A stretch of 64,000 nt of DNA from Euptelea pleiosperma (taxonomy: Eukaryota; Streptophyta; Magnoliopsida; Ranunculales; Eupteleaceae), in NCBI GenBank assembly GCA_035048495.1, contig CM068540.1, positions 12,260,829 to 12,324,828 of the forward strand, written 5' to 3'. The number at the start of each line of letters is the position of its first letter. The first letter of the stretch is position 1. The translations under genes and the position numbers were made by a program. The notes under the pieces are model-generated. The model worked only from the letters and a program-made list of their open reading frames with translations. It searched no databases and was not told the DNA's origin. This document shows positions 34,550-47,000 of the stretch, piece by piece.

Positions 34550-35580
34550 AAAATCACTATCTATATAACAAAATAGGGAAGTTGTCTCCCCACTTATACC
34601 CCCTCTTATCTGTTTCAACAAAGAAGGGCCAAGATTTTATCCCCCAAATTATGGTGGATCTCAGCCTCTCACAGCCGATTTTGGCAAATGCTTTGTCATA
34701 TAGTGTCGTGGGATGGGCCACCCACTATCTATATAACAAATCAGCTCAATTGTCTCCCCCTCTTATAGGCTTCATATATAGATGGCTGAGATCATATCTG
34801 CAATTGGATGGTGGATCTCAGCCACTCACACCCAATTTGGGCAAATGCTTTGTCGGAGAGTGCCGTGGGCATGGGCCACCCACTATCAATATAACAAGTG
34901 ATTGTGGTTTTCTTATACCCCCTCTTATCTTATATGGCTTCAATAATGAGTGGCTGAGGTCCACTATGCTTTATATCGATGGCTGAGATTAACTGCCACC
35001 CGATTTTGACAAACACTTTGTTGGAAAGTGCTGTGGGCACGGGCCACCCACCCATATAACAAGACAACTCAGTTGTATTCTCTTATCTTATCCATCCATC
35101 TAATGTGGACATATAGTTAGATAAAGAGCGGTTGAGATCAAATCCATCGATCTAATGTGGATGGTTAGATTTCAGCCACTCAATCCGCCTCATTTGACCT
35201 CAATTTATTCAAAATTTGAATTTCAACACCGTTATTTTTTGTTATTTTTGTTATTTTCCCATTTCTCCCTCTGTGCGTTACAATCCGTTATAATGGAAAA
35301 AATGGTAACGCCCCAATCCGTTATACCGTTGAGTGCCGAAGGCACCCAATTTTTGCAAAGCTTTTGTCGGAGAGTGCCGTGAGCATGGGCCATTTACTAT
35401 TCTATATAACAAAACACATTGGTTGTCTCCCTACTTATAACTCCTCTTATAAGCATCAACAAAGAAGGGCTGAGATCTAATCCTCCCCCAAATGGACGGT
35501 GGATCTCCGCCACTCACCTGATTTTGGCAAATTCTTTGTCGAGGAGTGCCAATGGCACGGGGCACCCACTAGTTTCTTAA
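34550..35580. repeat. Degenerate tandem array, ~157-173 bp period
   Basis: Recurring module with ggtggatctcagccactcac, then ttggcaaatgctttgtcggagagtgccgtgggca, then gggccacccactatctatataacaa. The ctttgtc marker falls at 34691, 34848, 35015, 35362 and 35534; the 347-bp gap is about two periods with a degenerate unit. No ORF of interest. It could be a satellite-like expansion inside the transposon. Confidence 0.75.
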
Positions 35581-35712
35581 ATCTCACTCCAATATACCAA
35601 GTGGAAAGCCATTCTAGACGACATTAAGAAGAAGATGTGACATGCTACGAAGGTGTGTCAACTCAAACAATTCTAGCTAGTTACATTTGACGCTACTAAC
35701 TTGCATTTGTAT

Positions 35713-37734
35713 GCTTACTTTCTCATATAATATTGTGCAACAAAAGTTTACTCTCCAAGATGACCCTCATATCCAAGGAGCTATATATCTACAACTGAAT
35801 CGTCAATATAGGGACTATCAGCACAAGCTGCATAAAGATCATTATTGCATGTATGACACTGATGTTATGAGATTGCAGAATCCCCCATTGGATGTGAGCA
35901 ATGACGATTGGGTTGCTCTTGTCAATTATTTTAGATCTGAAGACTATAAGGTGTGAATGCTAATTAAGTTACACTACTTGCAGTTTCAATCTATCATTCA
36001 TATATGTATTGCTTATAACATCGTGGTTCTTGAATGCAGAAGATGAGTACCAGAAACAAGGAGAATCGGAAAAAATAAAATATTAGACACGTTGCTAGGA
36101 CGAAGGCCTTTTCTCGGATCAGCTATGATAGTGTAAGCTTCATTTAAAATGTTTAGGGTACTTATGTTATCAAATAAACAATTAAATATAATAACTTGTG
36201 TAATGACAGCGTGATCCTGAGACGGGGGATGAGCCCTCTCAGACTAACATGTGGTTCACTACTCGGTTTAACAAGAAGAAAAACACTTGGGTTGATTCGA
36301 GATCAAAGGAAGTCTACGTAAGTTTTCGAGCCCTTCTCTATTTCTCGATCAATTTTCTTATGTATTACTAAATTGATTGATACTATTATTACTATTATTT
36401 GTTTCCGAATATAGGAGAAGCTTAAGAAGCTAGAGTCTCAGCCATTGGAGGAGGGCGATGCCCCCATGATCGAGGATCAGAGGTTTATCGTAGTGCTTGA
36501 ACCAGAGCGGTCCGAATATATACATGGTCGTGGGGCTGGACCGAAGCCCACGACATCAACAACTGGGTAGCGGATTCGTGCACAGCTAGAGAGGGAGAAT
36601 GAGGAGTTTAGAAGACAGGCTGAAGTGGATAAGAGGCAGTTGGAGTCATTGGAGAAAGAGAATGTAGAGTTTAGGACACACTTGGAGTCCCTAGAGTCCC
36701 AGGTAGCTTTGCAGCAGACACATGTGCTTGATCAGGTACAGGCCGCGTTCCAGTCCCAGCTTGCCACCCTCCTCCAACAGTTCAAAGAGTCAGGGAAAAT
36801 TCCTACTTCTACTCATTCCGACAGGGTAAGATCCCTTTAATTATAAAGTTAACTATGAAATTTAAAGTATTATTTGTTTGAATGGCTCAAAACCTATACA
36901 AATATTTTATTACATTTATGCTTTATCTATTGTTTCTTTTTATGGATTATTGACAGAAATTATTTGTTGATTGTCTTAAAATCAACACAAACACCTTATT
37001 ACATTTATGTTTTATCTATTTTTCTTCTTATGGATTATCGACACAAACACCTTATTGTTTCTACTAGTCAAAGTGTTAAGACTAGCATATATGAATGGTT
37101 AGTCGACATTAGGGATTGTATGGATCTTTAATTTGTAAATATAAATTGTGTCTATTAGGTGATAATTTTGTAAACGTCAATAAAACAGAGTTGACTGCCG
37201 AATTTTTTGTAGACATGATCAATTTCAAATTTAAGTCCCAACAAAAACTTGTTTCCCAACTCGTAAGGTACTTGGTGATTAAAGATAAAGAAATCTGTTA
37301 GTAATGCTTTTCAATATGGGGTCAAATGGATCTCAGATTGCCACATGATTTATCTATTGTATGTTTTGGCTGCTATGAAAAATCAAAGTATTTTAAATTC
37401 TCCTGAGAATGAGTGGTGTAGAACTACCTAGTATATAACCTATATTTATTTGTGGAATGAAATGAATGGCTAGTCGGCATTAGGGATTGTATAAATTATT
37501 AATTCAATTTATAAATTATTTCTATCAGGTGATAATTTTTTAAACGTCAATAAAACAGAGGAGACTCTAGCGAAATTTTTGTAGACATAGTCAACTCCAA
37601 AGTTTAGGGCTCACTTTTTAAACTTAGAACTGTTAATTATTTTTTATTTATCATATATATCTCATATGTTGTATCTTTGAATAATATCTAATCATATTTT
37701 AGTTTTTTATTTGCAGGCAAGCAGAGACATATGA
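35713..37734 (+). pseudogene. Transposase_24-type gene of CACTA (decayed)
   Basis: The second protein of plant En/Spm-type elements (Ptta/En/Spm, Pfam Transposase_24). First exon, from about 35713 to about 35951, has the LNRQYRDYQHKLHKDHY block and NDDWVALVNYF. The next exons, inferred from GT/AG borders, are 36042 to about 36132 (NKENRKK, then RHVARTKAFSRISYD), 36210-36317 (RDPETGDEPSQTNMW, then TRFNKKKNTWVDSRSKEVY), 36415-36825 and 37717-37734. The fourth contains a coiled-coil segment rich in Glu, Leu and Gln (from about 36574) that may mediate dimerisation. In-frame stops after NRKK (about 36077) and at about 36568 disable it. Exon borders are predicted by eye. Confidence 0.8.
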
Positions 37735-37959
37735 TGTAGAGCTTCTCAAAAACCCAATGATCGTGATCATTTTAGTTGTATTTTTTGTTATGACGATGTA
37801 CATATAGTTTAGTTGTATATTTTGTTATGACAACGTACGTATAGTTTGGATGTATTTATGAATGAATATTTAACTTAAGCAAATTAACTTTGAAATTATG
37901 TTTCAATGGTCGGTGGTGATTGGATTTTCACATTGGTATTTTATATATAAAGAAAATTT

Positions 37960-38576
37960 TCTTATTTTTGGTGATATTTAGTTGCAGCTAAATGTAAAGG
38001 TGTTTTAACCGCGACTAGAAGTCGCCACTAAAACTACGACACCAAACGCTTTTGTGGCGATATGTAGTTGTAAATAAACATAAAGTTATTTTTATAACCG
38101 CGACTATTAGTTGTCACTAAAACTACAATACCGACCACTATGGTGGCGATACATAGTTGCAGCTAAACATAAAATGTATTAATTGCGACTATAAGTCGCC
38201 ACTAAAACAACGATACTGAACCCCTTTAGTGGCAATATGTAGTTGCAGCTAAATGCTTTTATTTTTGTCGCGAGTCGATATCGCCACTAAAAACTACGTT
38301 CAGTTTATACTTTAGTGGCGATTTGTACCTTTAGTGACAATAATTTGATTTAATTAGCGACAATATAGTGCGTGGCTAAATGCTTTATTTTAATGACGAT
38401 AACAATAGCGCACCTAAAAGGTTGTCTTTTAGTGGTGATAACATAAAGTTGCCACTAAAATATTTAGCCACAGTACTTTCCGCGGCGGCGTAGTGGCGGT
38501 GAAAATGTCGCCACTAAAAGATTTAGTGGCGACTTTTAGGTATGTAGCCGCGACAAAAGTCGCAGCTAAAAGGTAG
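37960..38576 (+). repeat. CACTA right subterminal repeats
   Basis: Many copies of gtcgccactaaaa and ttagtggcgat in both directions, interspersed with tagttgcagctaaa. They mirror the left end and finish at the 13-bp terminal repeat. Confidence 0.85.
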
Positions 38577-38592
38577 ATTTCTTGTAGTGTAT

Positions 38593-39241
38593 ATAAAGGT
38601 AGTGGAAGCCCCATTCAAGTGACAAAACGAAAATAGCTCTTATCAGGGTTCTCAATTGTGGTAAAAAATTGAGGTCTAAATCCCCACCATTATCTATGAC
38701 CCTATTGCAATGTGCAGGCATAGTTTGCACGAATATCTGCACCAAAATTAGCTTCCCTCCAGGTGGAGCTAAATTGAATCCATTCAATGCTCTCCTTCAT
38801 TAAGTCCCACGATCCCTTAATGTGCTAGGGTAAGGTCCCATTTATAAAAGCTTTGATAGCCGCTTCTGAGTCCGATTCCACCCAAAGGCGTTTCTTGCCT
38901 TCTTCCATTGCTTTCTGTACACCATAGCCAATCGCCCAACACTCTGCCATAAAGCCCGTAACCACGCTCAAATTTTCCACAAGCACTCCTAGCACCCTAT
39001 TAGATGAATCCCAAAAAATAACACCAGGGCCTGCCACACCAGGATTGCCTTTCGACGCACCATCGCAGTTCAGCTTAATAATACCACGTGTTGGTGCCCT
39101 CTAATGGCATTCTTTAGTACATGGAGCTTTCCTAGGCTTCGGTCCAACTCTAAGATTTCTAAGGATGATCAGGTCCTCTACTGTATTCTGCATAGCCTTT
39201 TTGTATTTAGCCGCAGTAAACCCAATGTCAGTGATGATGTT
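38593..39241 (-). pseudogene. LINE ORF2 C-terminal RNase H (minus)
   Basis: Minus-strand frame 39037-38825 reads GPGVIFWDSSNRVLG, then AECWAIGYGVQKAMEEGKKRLWVESDSEAA, the RNase H-like domain (RVT_3) found at the C-terminus of plant L1-type LINE proteins. Its upstream neighbour, LNCDGASK, is visible at 39045-39080 in the same domain. A TAG in the preceding linker (about 39102) shows decay. The ATGTT at 39237-39241 is the duplication of the LTR element that separates it from 48056-48600. Confidence 0.85.
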
Positions 39242-42200
39242 TGTCATGCCCCCGAATCCGGATACCCAGATACGACCCAAAAATTCATGGATTGACCCGT
39301 ACCCGAACCCAGAGGTGATCTATGAATGTCCCATAGTGGTCCAATTAGGTCAATTAGACTACTAAGGTTCATTCGAAAACCCACTAAGTAAAAGAAGAAA
39401 AGGAATTCTAAATATAGAAAACAAACAATTCAAATAATTTATAATTCAAATAATTTATAATTCAAATAATTCAATCAATCAACTAAATGTGGAGAGAAGA
39501 AGCTGAGAACATGCTCTCAATCAAAGGCTTACATGCTTGTGAAAATAAATAACCAATATTTAGAACAGTCAAAATCAAGTCTTCTAAAGTGTGGGATCGA
39601 CTCCCAAATCCTAGCCGATCTCCTCGACTGCGTCGGAGTCTTTCGCCTCAAAATCATCTCATGTTCTCGACTCCTCAAAATCTAAAAATGGTATCGGTGT
39701 AGCACCGTGAGCCGAGGCCCAGTAATACAATAGTGTGCATGGTATGATATTCTATACAAGTTTTTTAATCAAGGTATGCATCTCAATCCTATAATAAGGA
39801 TGACATGAATATGAGGATGAATGCAGATAAGTAAGGGATGCCAATGCAACTAGTACCCATAATCACATAGGGTCTCCATCTCCTTCCCGCACTAGGAGCG
39901 GTCTCATCGACCCATCTGCAGGATATAATAACGTCTGGGGCCTTTCACCATAGGGTACCGAACCCTGATTAATTGATAAAATGAATATAAACGTATATAA
40001 TATACTTCAACCCCGTTCCCTTATGCACCCTTCATATGAAATGACGTGATGATCATGGTATGACAACAAGATGTACTAGGGTTACATGACATAAGCACAC
40101 ATGTATTTAACATTTAAATAAAAATATAAAATGAACCAATGATCATTAAGAGTAATAATACGGGAACGAATTAGGGTTAACCATGAATAACATGTAACAA
40201 TCACCGAAGGTCACGATCAACACGGATGAATAATATAAGTGGAAATCACAAGACAATCCAACACACCATGGCCGAACCCTATGAGGGATCCATGACACAA
40301 GGTCGAACCCTAAAGAGGGATCCAAGACACATGGGTGGGATCCCCATGCATACAAGTATAGGTCGAACCATCTAGGTATAATAGTCAATAAGACATGACC
40401 AAATATCACAATCAACATCGATGAATAATATAAGTGAAAATCGCAAGAGAATCCAACACGCCATGGCCGAACTCTATGAGGGATCCATGACACAAGGTCG
40501 AACCCTAAAGAGGGATCCAAGACACTTGGCCGAACCCTATTAGAGATCCAAGACACATGGGTGGGATCCCCATGCATACAGGTATAGGCCAAACCATCTA
40601 GGGTTTAGTCAAACAACAAGGTTAAAACCTTAATAGTTAATAATCATGACTGAACCACGAACAATTAATAGCTTTTTTACAAAAAAAAAATATACTGAAT
40701 TATAAAAATTATAACTAAATAAATATGAATTAAAAAAATATAAATTCAATAGATTTAAAAACTAGATTCACAGAAATTTTAGGAAAAATAAATAGAAAAA
40801 TATTTAGATTCAAAATATAGGTCAAAACTCTTAATTAATTGGGCCAGAAAGAATCTGGGATATAAAAAAGTCTCGCACATTGTAAAAGTTATAACTAAAT
40901 AAATAATTATTAGAAAAATACAAACTTAATTAATTTGAAAACTAAATTCATATAAGTATCTATGAAAAATAATTAAAAAAATACTTAGATTAAAAATATA
41001 GATCGAAATCTCAAGTGAAGTGGACCATATAAAATCTGAAATTCTGAGTTTTATAGAAAAGTCTAGCACGTTTGAAAAACCATAATTTAATCAATACAAA
41101 TCAAAAAAATACAAACTTAAAGGTTCTAGAAACTAGATTGATAGAGATATCTGTGAAAAATAATTAGAAAAATATTTAGGATAAAAATATATATCGAAAT
41201 CTTAAGTAAAGTGGACAGTACAAAATCTAAAATTCTAGATTTTTTGGTAATGTCTGACAATTTAGAGAAATCATAACTTAATCAATATAAATCAGAAAAA
41301 TACAAACTCAAAGGTTATAGAAACTAGATTTATAGAGGTATCCATGAAAAATAATTAGAAAAATATTTAGGTTAAAAATATAGATCAAAATCCCAAGTGA
41401 AGTGGACCATATAAAATCTAAAATTCTAGTTTTACAGAAAAGTCCAGCACGTTTGAAAAATCATAACTTAATCAATACAAATCAAAAAATATAAACTTAA
41501 AGGTTCTAGAAACTAGATTGATAGAGGTATCTATGAAAAATAATTAAAAAAATATTTAGGTTAAAAATATAGATCAAAATCTTAAGTGAAGTGGACCGTG
41601 TAAAGTCTAAAATTCTAGATTTTTTGGTAAAGTCCAACAATTTAGAAAAATCATAACTTAATCAATACAAATCAGAAAAATACAAACTCAAAGGTTCTAG
41701 AAACTAGATTTATAGAGTATCCATGAAAAATAATTAAAAAAAATATTTAGGTTAAAAATATAGATCAAAATCCCAATTGAAGTGGACCGTGTAAAATCTG
41801 AAATTCTGGGTTATTTTGTAAAGTCCAACAGCTTAGAAAAATCATAACTTAATTAATACAAATCAGAAAAATACAAACTAAACGGTTTTGGAAAATAGAT
41901 TCAAAGAGATATTTAGAAAAAATAATTATAAAAATATTTAAATTATAAAAATATAATAAAAATGATAAAGAACATAATCATCCATTATAGGTACAAAATA
42001 GACCATGGCCCAACCCATCATGGTGGCCCAAAATAAAGATCAACCCAATAAGAATAAAATAAATATTGTTAAAATTAATTTATAATGAGTATCAACCATT
42101 ATCTAATGAAAGAGAAACAAAATCTTGAAGAAAAACAAGTATAGGATGGATCAAGTGCACTTACCTTAAGGTTTCTTGAACTTTAATGAAAATCAAAAGT

Positions 42201-43236
42201 TCCTTCAAATTTGAAAGTCGTCGGATTGTTTTCTCCTTGGAGTATGTTCTTCTAATCGGAGTCCCCATCAATTCTCCCTTCTTACTCGAGTGCGATCGGT
42301 GCCCGGATGAAGGTTTAATGGAGCTTGCTCTATTCTTCAATGGAGTTGGGTTTGTGAAAGCTTCCAAAGCTTTAGGATTTTCATAAATAGGTTTAGGGAA
42401 GGATTATGGTTTCTATTTTGTTGGAATTCGTAACTAGCAAAGGGATGACTTTTTCAACCCTCAAAAATTCTTATTTTACACTACTAATGGGTTAGAAATG
42501 GGCCCAAGGCCCATATACATCAATAGGCTTCATTTAAGAATATTATTAAGCCCAAAAGACTTCTAGATTGGCCATACGGCCCCACCCAACAATCATAACA
42601 TAAATAATTATAAATTAATTCAATCAAACTCTATTATATAATTTAAAAGTCCATACAATAAGGTATTGACACATGTCACACAATCAAATCATAAAAACGT
42701 TCAAAACCCTAGAAAAGTGTCAAATGACATTGGAATGACCCAAAAGTGATTTGCGAATCCCACGCTTATTAAATAAATAAAATATTAGTTTTGAAAAATA
42801 TGCGAATGGTAGAAAGTTCAAAAATTATAAAAATACTATTTTTGTCAAAATCTCCCAAAATCTTCGACTAGAATTTTTATGTCTCAGAAAAGCTTCTAAA
42901 TTTCACAGGTAAGTTGATAAGGATAAAATAAGAATATTTTTGGAGTCTCGAGCCCACAAAATAATGTTTTTATAAAAGTTCTGGAATGTTAGCTGGGGAA
43001 AAAAAAAGTTCCCTTAAATTATACTTCATTATATTTAGTAAGAAATTTAGCCCTAAAGAGCGAGTTTCAAAAATAGCAGGTTTTTCAAAATTGTCAGAAT
43101 TAAACCAAATTAAATACACATACTCAAGCATGATATTAAACTATAAAAACAATAATAGAAGTCCGAAAAAGGTTTAGATTTTCATTATTAGGTGAATTTA
43201 CCATAATACCCTAAAACGAAAGTTTAGGGTATTACA
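39242..43236 (-). repeat. 3' LTR (sense minus) of the non-autonomous element
   Basis: TGTCATGCCC...GGTATTACA. It contains the two ~226-bp units (about 40195-40610; one sub-repeat of about 30-45 bp is missing from the first unit compared with the other LTR), the ~191-bp array (about 40700-41960) and a minus-sense TATA-like sequence near 42383-42390. Clearly, but not greatly, diverged from its partner at 44056. Confidence 0.93.
40700..41960. repeat. ~191-bp tandem array in the left LTR, about 6.7 units
   Basis: Units with aaatcataacttaatcaatacaaatc, ttctagaaactagatt and aagtggaccgtgtaaaatct blocks. Two subtypes appear to alternate: one with ttttacagaaaagtccagcacgtttg, one with ttttttggtaaagtccaacaatttag. 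Confidence 0.85.
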
Positions 43237-44055
43237 ATCTACCCCCGTTAAAGAAAATTTCGTCCCCGAAATTTGACACCCCTCAAATTCATTCTCGATC
43301 TAGTCTGTCACATTTGATTAGTGAACTAATCATTTTAGCCAAGCCTAGTTAGATTGGTTGACAAACTTTATAGCTATACATAGTCAAATTGGCCAACTTA
43401 ATCAATATAGTAAACCTAGCCAAACTGGCCATCTACACCAATCTAGTCCAATCCAGGCAAGTTAGTCATCTACGTCTAGTCAACTTAACAATGCTGGTCA
43501 AACTAGTCAATATAGTCAACCTTAGTTAAACTGGTAAACTTGATCAATCTAATCGACCTAAATCAACTGGTAAAACTAATAAATCTATCTTCCACTCAAA
43601 CTGGTCATGCTAGTCAACTGGCCTACTAGTCAAAATAGTCAGACTGTCCAATTAAGATCATCTGAGGGTATAATTCTGTCAACACACCATTCTGTCACGA
43701 TCTCCTTGATAAGGTATGACAGTGTTCGGTTTTGCGACATTGTCAAACATAACATAAAATTAAGTATTACAATAATATACTTACAAACAATAGTACACTA
43801 TCACTATTTATAAGTATTACAAACAATCAGAGTGCTCTAGATTATAGTGTTTCTAATGTATATACTAAAAGGTAACGGTCTCCATAACAAGAATGGACAC
43901 ATTAACCAGATCCCCTAATGGTCTCAATTCCATGGGTCATTAGGGTACTCTACTGACTGTGCTCTAATATCATTCTATCATACACAACTCAATTATGCAT
44001 AGACCCATTACACACAAATCCCTAGGAGTTTGAAGCCTAAGCTCTGATACCACTC
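43237..44055 (-). other. Interior of the non-autonomous element
   Basis: The left end, read on minus, is ttcggggacgaaattttctttaacgggggtagat, the usual purine-rich tract before Tekay/Del LTRs. The right end is gctctgatacca (44041-44052), on minus TGGTATCAGAGC, the primer site complementary to initiator tRNA-Met, 3 bp from the LTR. Between them lies a degenerate short-motif array (43320-43650) and otherwise nothing recognisable; the longest frame (43607-43813) has no domain. Confidence 0.9.
43320..43650. repeat. Degenerate tagtcaaactgg motif array
   Basis: Some twenty scattered copies of tagtcaa, ctggtcaa, ggccaact and variants, roughly every 10-20 bp. It takes up most of the 819-bp interior and does not look coding. 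Confidence 0.65.
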
Positions 44056-47000
44056 TCTCACGCCCCGAATCCGGATACCTAGATACAACCCGAAAATCCG
44101 TGGATCGACCCGTACCTGAACCCAGAGGTGATCCATGAATGTCCCATAGTGGTCCAATTAGGTCAATTAGACTACTAAGGTTCATTCGAAAACCCACTAA
44201 GTAAAAGAAGAAAAGAAATTCTAAATATAGAAAACAAACAATTCAAATAATTTATAATTCAAATAATTCAATCAATCAACTAAATGTGGAGAGAAGAAGA
44301 TGAGAACATGCTCTCAATCAAAGGCTTACATGCCTGTGAAAATAAATAACCAATGTTTAGAACAGTCAAAATCAAGTCTTCTAAAGTGTGGGATTGACTC
44401 CCAAATCCTAGCCAATCTTCTCGAATGCGTCGGAGTCTTTTGCCTCAAAATCATCTCACATTCTCGACTCCTCAAAATCTGAAAATGGTATCGGTGTAGT
44501 ACTGTGAGCCTCGGTAATACAACAGTGTGTATGGTATGATATCATACTATACAAGTTTTTTAATCAATGTATGCATCTCAATCGTATAATAAGGATGACA
44601 TGAATATGAGGATGAATGCAGATGAGTAAGGGATGCCAATGCAACTAGTACCCATAACCACATAGGGTCTCCACCTCCTTCCCGTACTGGGAGCGGTCTC
44701 ATCGACCCATCTGTAGGATATAATAACGTCTGGGCCTTTCACCCTAGGGTACCGAACCCTGATTAATTGATAAAATGAATATAAACGTATATAATATACT
44801 TCAACCCCGTTCCCTTATGCACCCCTTATATGAAATGACGTGATGATTATGGTATGACAACAAGATGTACTAGGGTTACATGACATAAGCACACATGTAT
44901 TTAACATTTAAATAAAAATATAAAATGAACCAATGATCATTAAGAGTAATAATATGGGAACGAATTAGGGTTAACCATGAATAACATGTAACAATCACCG
45001 AAGGTCACGATCAACACGGATGAATAATATAAGTGGAAATCACAAGACAATCCAATACACCATGGCCGAACCCTATGAGGGATCCATGACACAAGGTCGA
45101 ACCCTAAAGAGGGATCCAAGACACTTGGCCGAACCCTATGAGGGATCCAAGACACATGGGTGGGATCCCCATGCATACAAGTATAGGTCGAACCATCTAG
45201 GTATAATAGTCAATAAGACATGACCAAATATCACAATCAACATCGATGAATAATATAAGTGAAAATCGCAAGAGAATCCAACACGCCATGGCCGAACTCT
45301 ATGAGGGATCCATGACACAAGGTCGAACCCTAAAGAGGGATCCAAGACACTTGGCCGAACCCTATGAGAGATCCAAGACACATGGGTGGGATCCCCATGC
45401 ATACAGGTATAGGTCAAACCATCTAGGATTTAGTCAAACAACAAGGTTAAAACCTTAGTAGTTAATAATCATGACCGAACCACGAACAATTAATAAGTTT
45501 TTTATAAAAAAAAAATATACTGTATTATAAAAATCATAACTAAATAAATATGAATTAGAAAAATATAAATTCAATAGATTTAAAAACTAGATTCACAGAA
45601 GTTTTAGGAAAAATATTCAGATTCAAAATATAGGTCAAAACTCTTAATTAATTGGGCCAGAAAGAATCTGGTATATAGAAAAGTCCCGCACATTGTAAAA
45701 GTTATAACTAAATAAATAATTATTAGAAAAATACAAACTCAATTAATTTGAAAACTAAATTCATATAAGTATCTATGAAAAATAATTAAAAAAATATTTA
45801 GATTAAAAATATAGATCGAAATCCCAAGTGAAGTGGACCATATAAAATCTGAAATTCTGAATTTTATAGAAACATCTAGCACGTTTGAAAAACCATAACT
45901 TAATCAATACAAATCAGAAAAATACAAACTTAAAGGTTCTAGAAACTAGATTGAAGAGATATCTGTGAAAAATAATTAGAAAAATATTTAAGTTACAAAT
46001 ATAGATCGAAATCTTAAGTGAAATGGACCATGTAAAATCTGAAATTCTAGATTTTTTGGTAAAGTCTAACAATTTAGAAAAATTATAACTTAATCAATAC
46101 AAATCAGAAAAATACAAACTCAAAGGTTATAGAAACTAGATTTATAAAGGTATCTATGAAAAATAATTAGAAAAATATTTAGGGTAAAAATATAGATCGA
46201 AATCCCAAGTAAAGTGGACCATGTAAAATCTAAAATTCTAGTTTTATAAAAAAGTCGAACACGTTTGAAAAATCATAACTTAATCAATACAAATGAGAAA
46301 AATATAAACTCAAAGGTTCTAGAAACTAGATTGATAGAGGTATCTGTGAAAAATAATTAGAAAAATATTTAGATTAAAAATATAGATCGAAATCTCAAGT
46401 GAAGTGGACCATATAAAATCTAAAATTTTGGATTTTTTGATAAAGTATAACAACTTAGAAAAATCATAACTTAATCAATACAAATCAGAAAAATACAAAC
46501 TCAAAGGTTCTAGAAACTAGATTTATAGAAGTATCCATGAAAAATAATTATAAAAAATATTTAGGTTAAAAATATAGATCAAAATCCCAATTGAAGTGGA
46601 CCGTGTAAAATCTAAAATTTTGGATTATTTTGTAAAGTCCAACAACTTAGAAAAATCATAACTTAATCAATACAAATCAGAAAAATACAAATTAAACGTT
46701 TTGAAAAATATATTCAAAGAGATATTTAGAAAAAATAATTATAAAAGTATGTAAATTATAAAAATATAACAAAATTGATAAAGAACATAATCATCCGTTA
46801 TAGGTACAAAATAGACCATGGCCCAACCCATCATGGTGGCCCAAAATAAAGATCAACCCAATAAGAATAAAATAAATATTGTTAAAATTAATTTATAATG
46901 AGTATCAACCATTATCTAATGAAAGGGAAACAAAATCTTGAAGAAAAACAAGTATAGGATGGATTAAGCGCACTTACCTTAAGGTTTCTTGAACTTTAAT

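Larger units (their letters stand above)
25660..38589 (+). mobile_element. CACTA (En/Spm) transposon, non-autonomous, with nested LTR
   Basis: Identical 13-bp terminal inverted repeats, CACTACAAGAAAT at 25660-25672 and its complement at 38577-38589, flanked by the 3-bp duplication TAT (25657-25659 and 38590-38592) as expected for this superfamily. Both ends carry many subterminal GTCGCCACTAAA-type motifs. It contains foldback repeats, a captured exon (30887-31014), a solo LTR (31195-33734), a degenerate tandem array (34550-35580) and a decayed Transposase_24 gene. I see no TNP2-type transposase, so mobility would need one from elsewhere. Confidence 0.95.

Noticed and set aside
44041..44052. 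Possible tRNA-Met fragment
   Set aside because: Only 12 bases complementary to the tRNA 3' end, exactly beside an LTR: it is the primer site.
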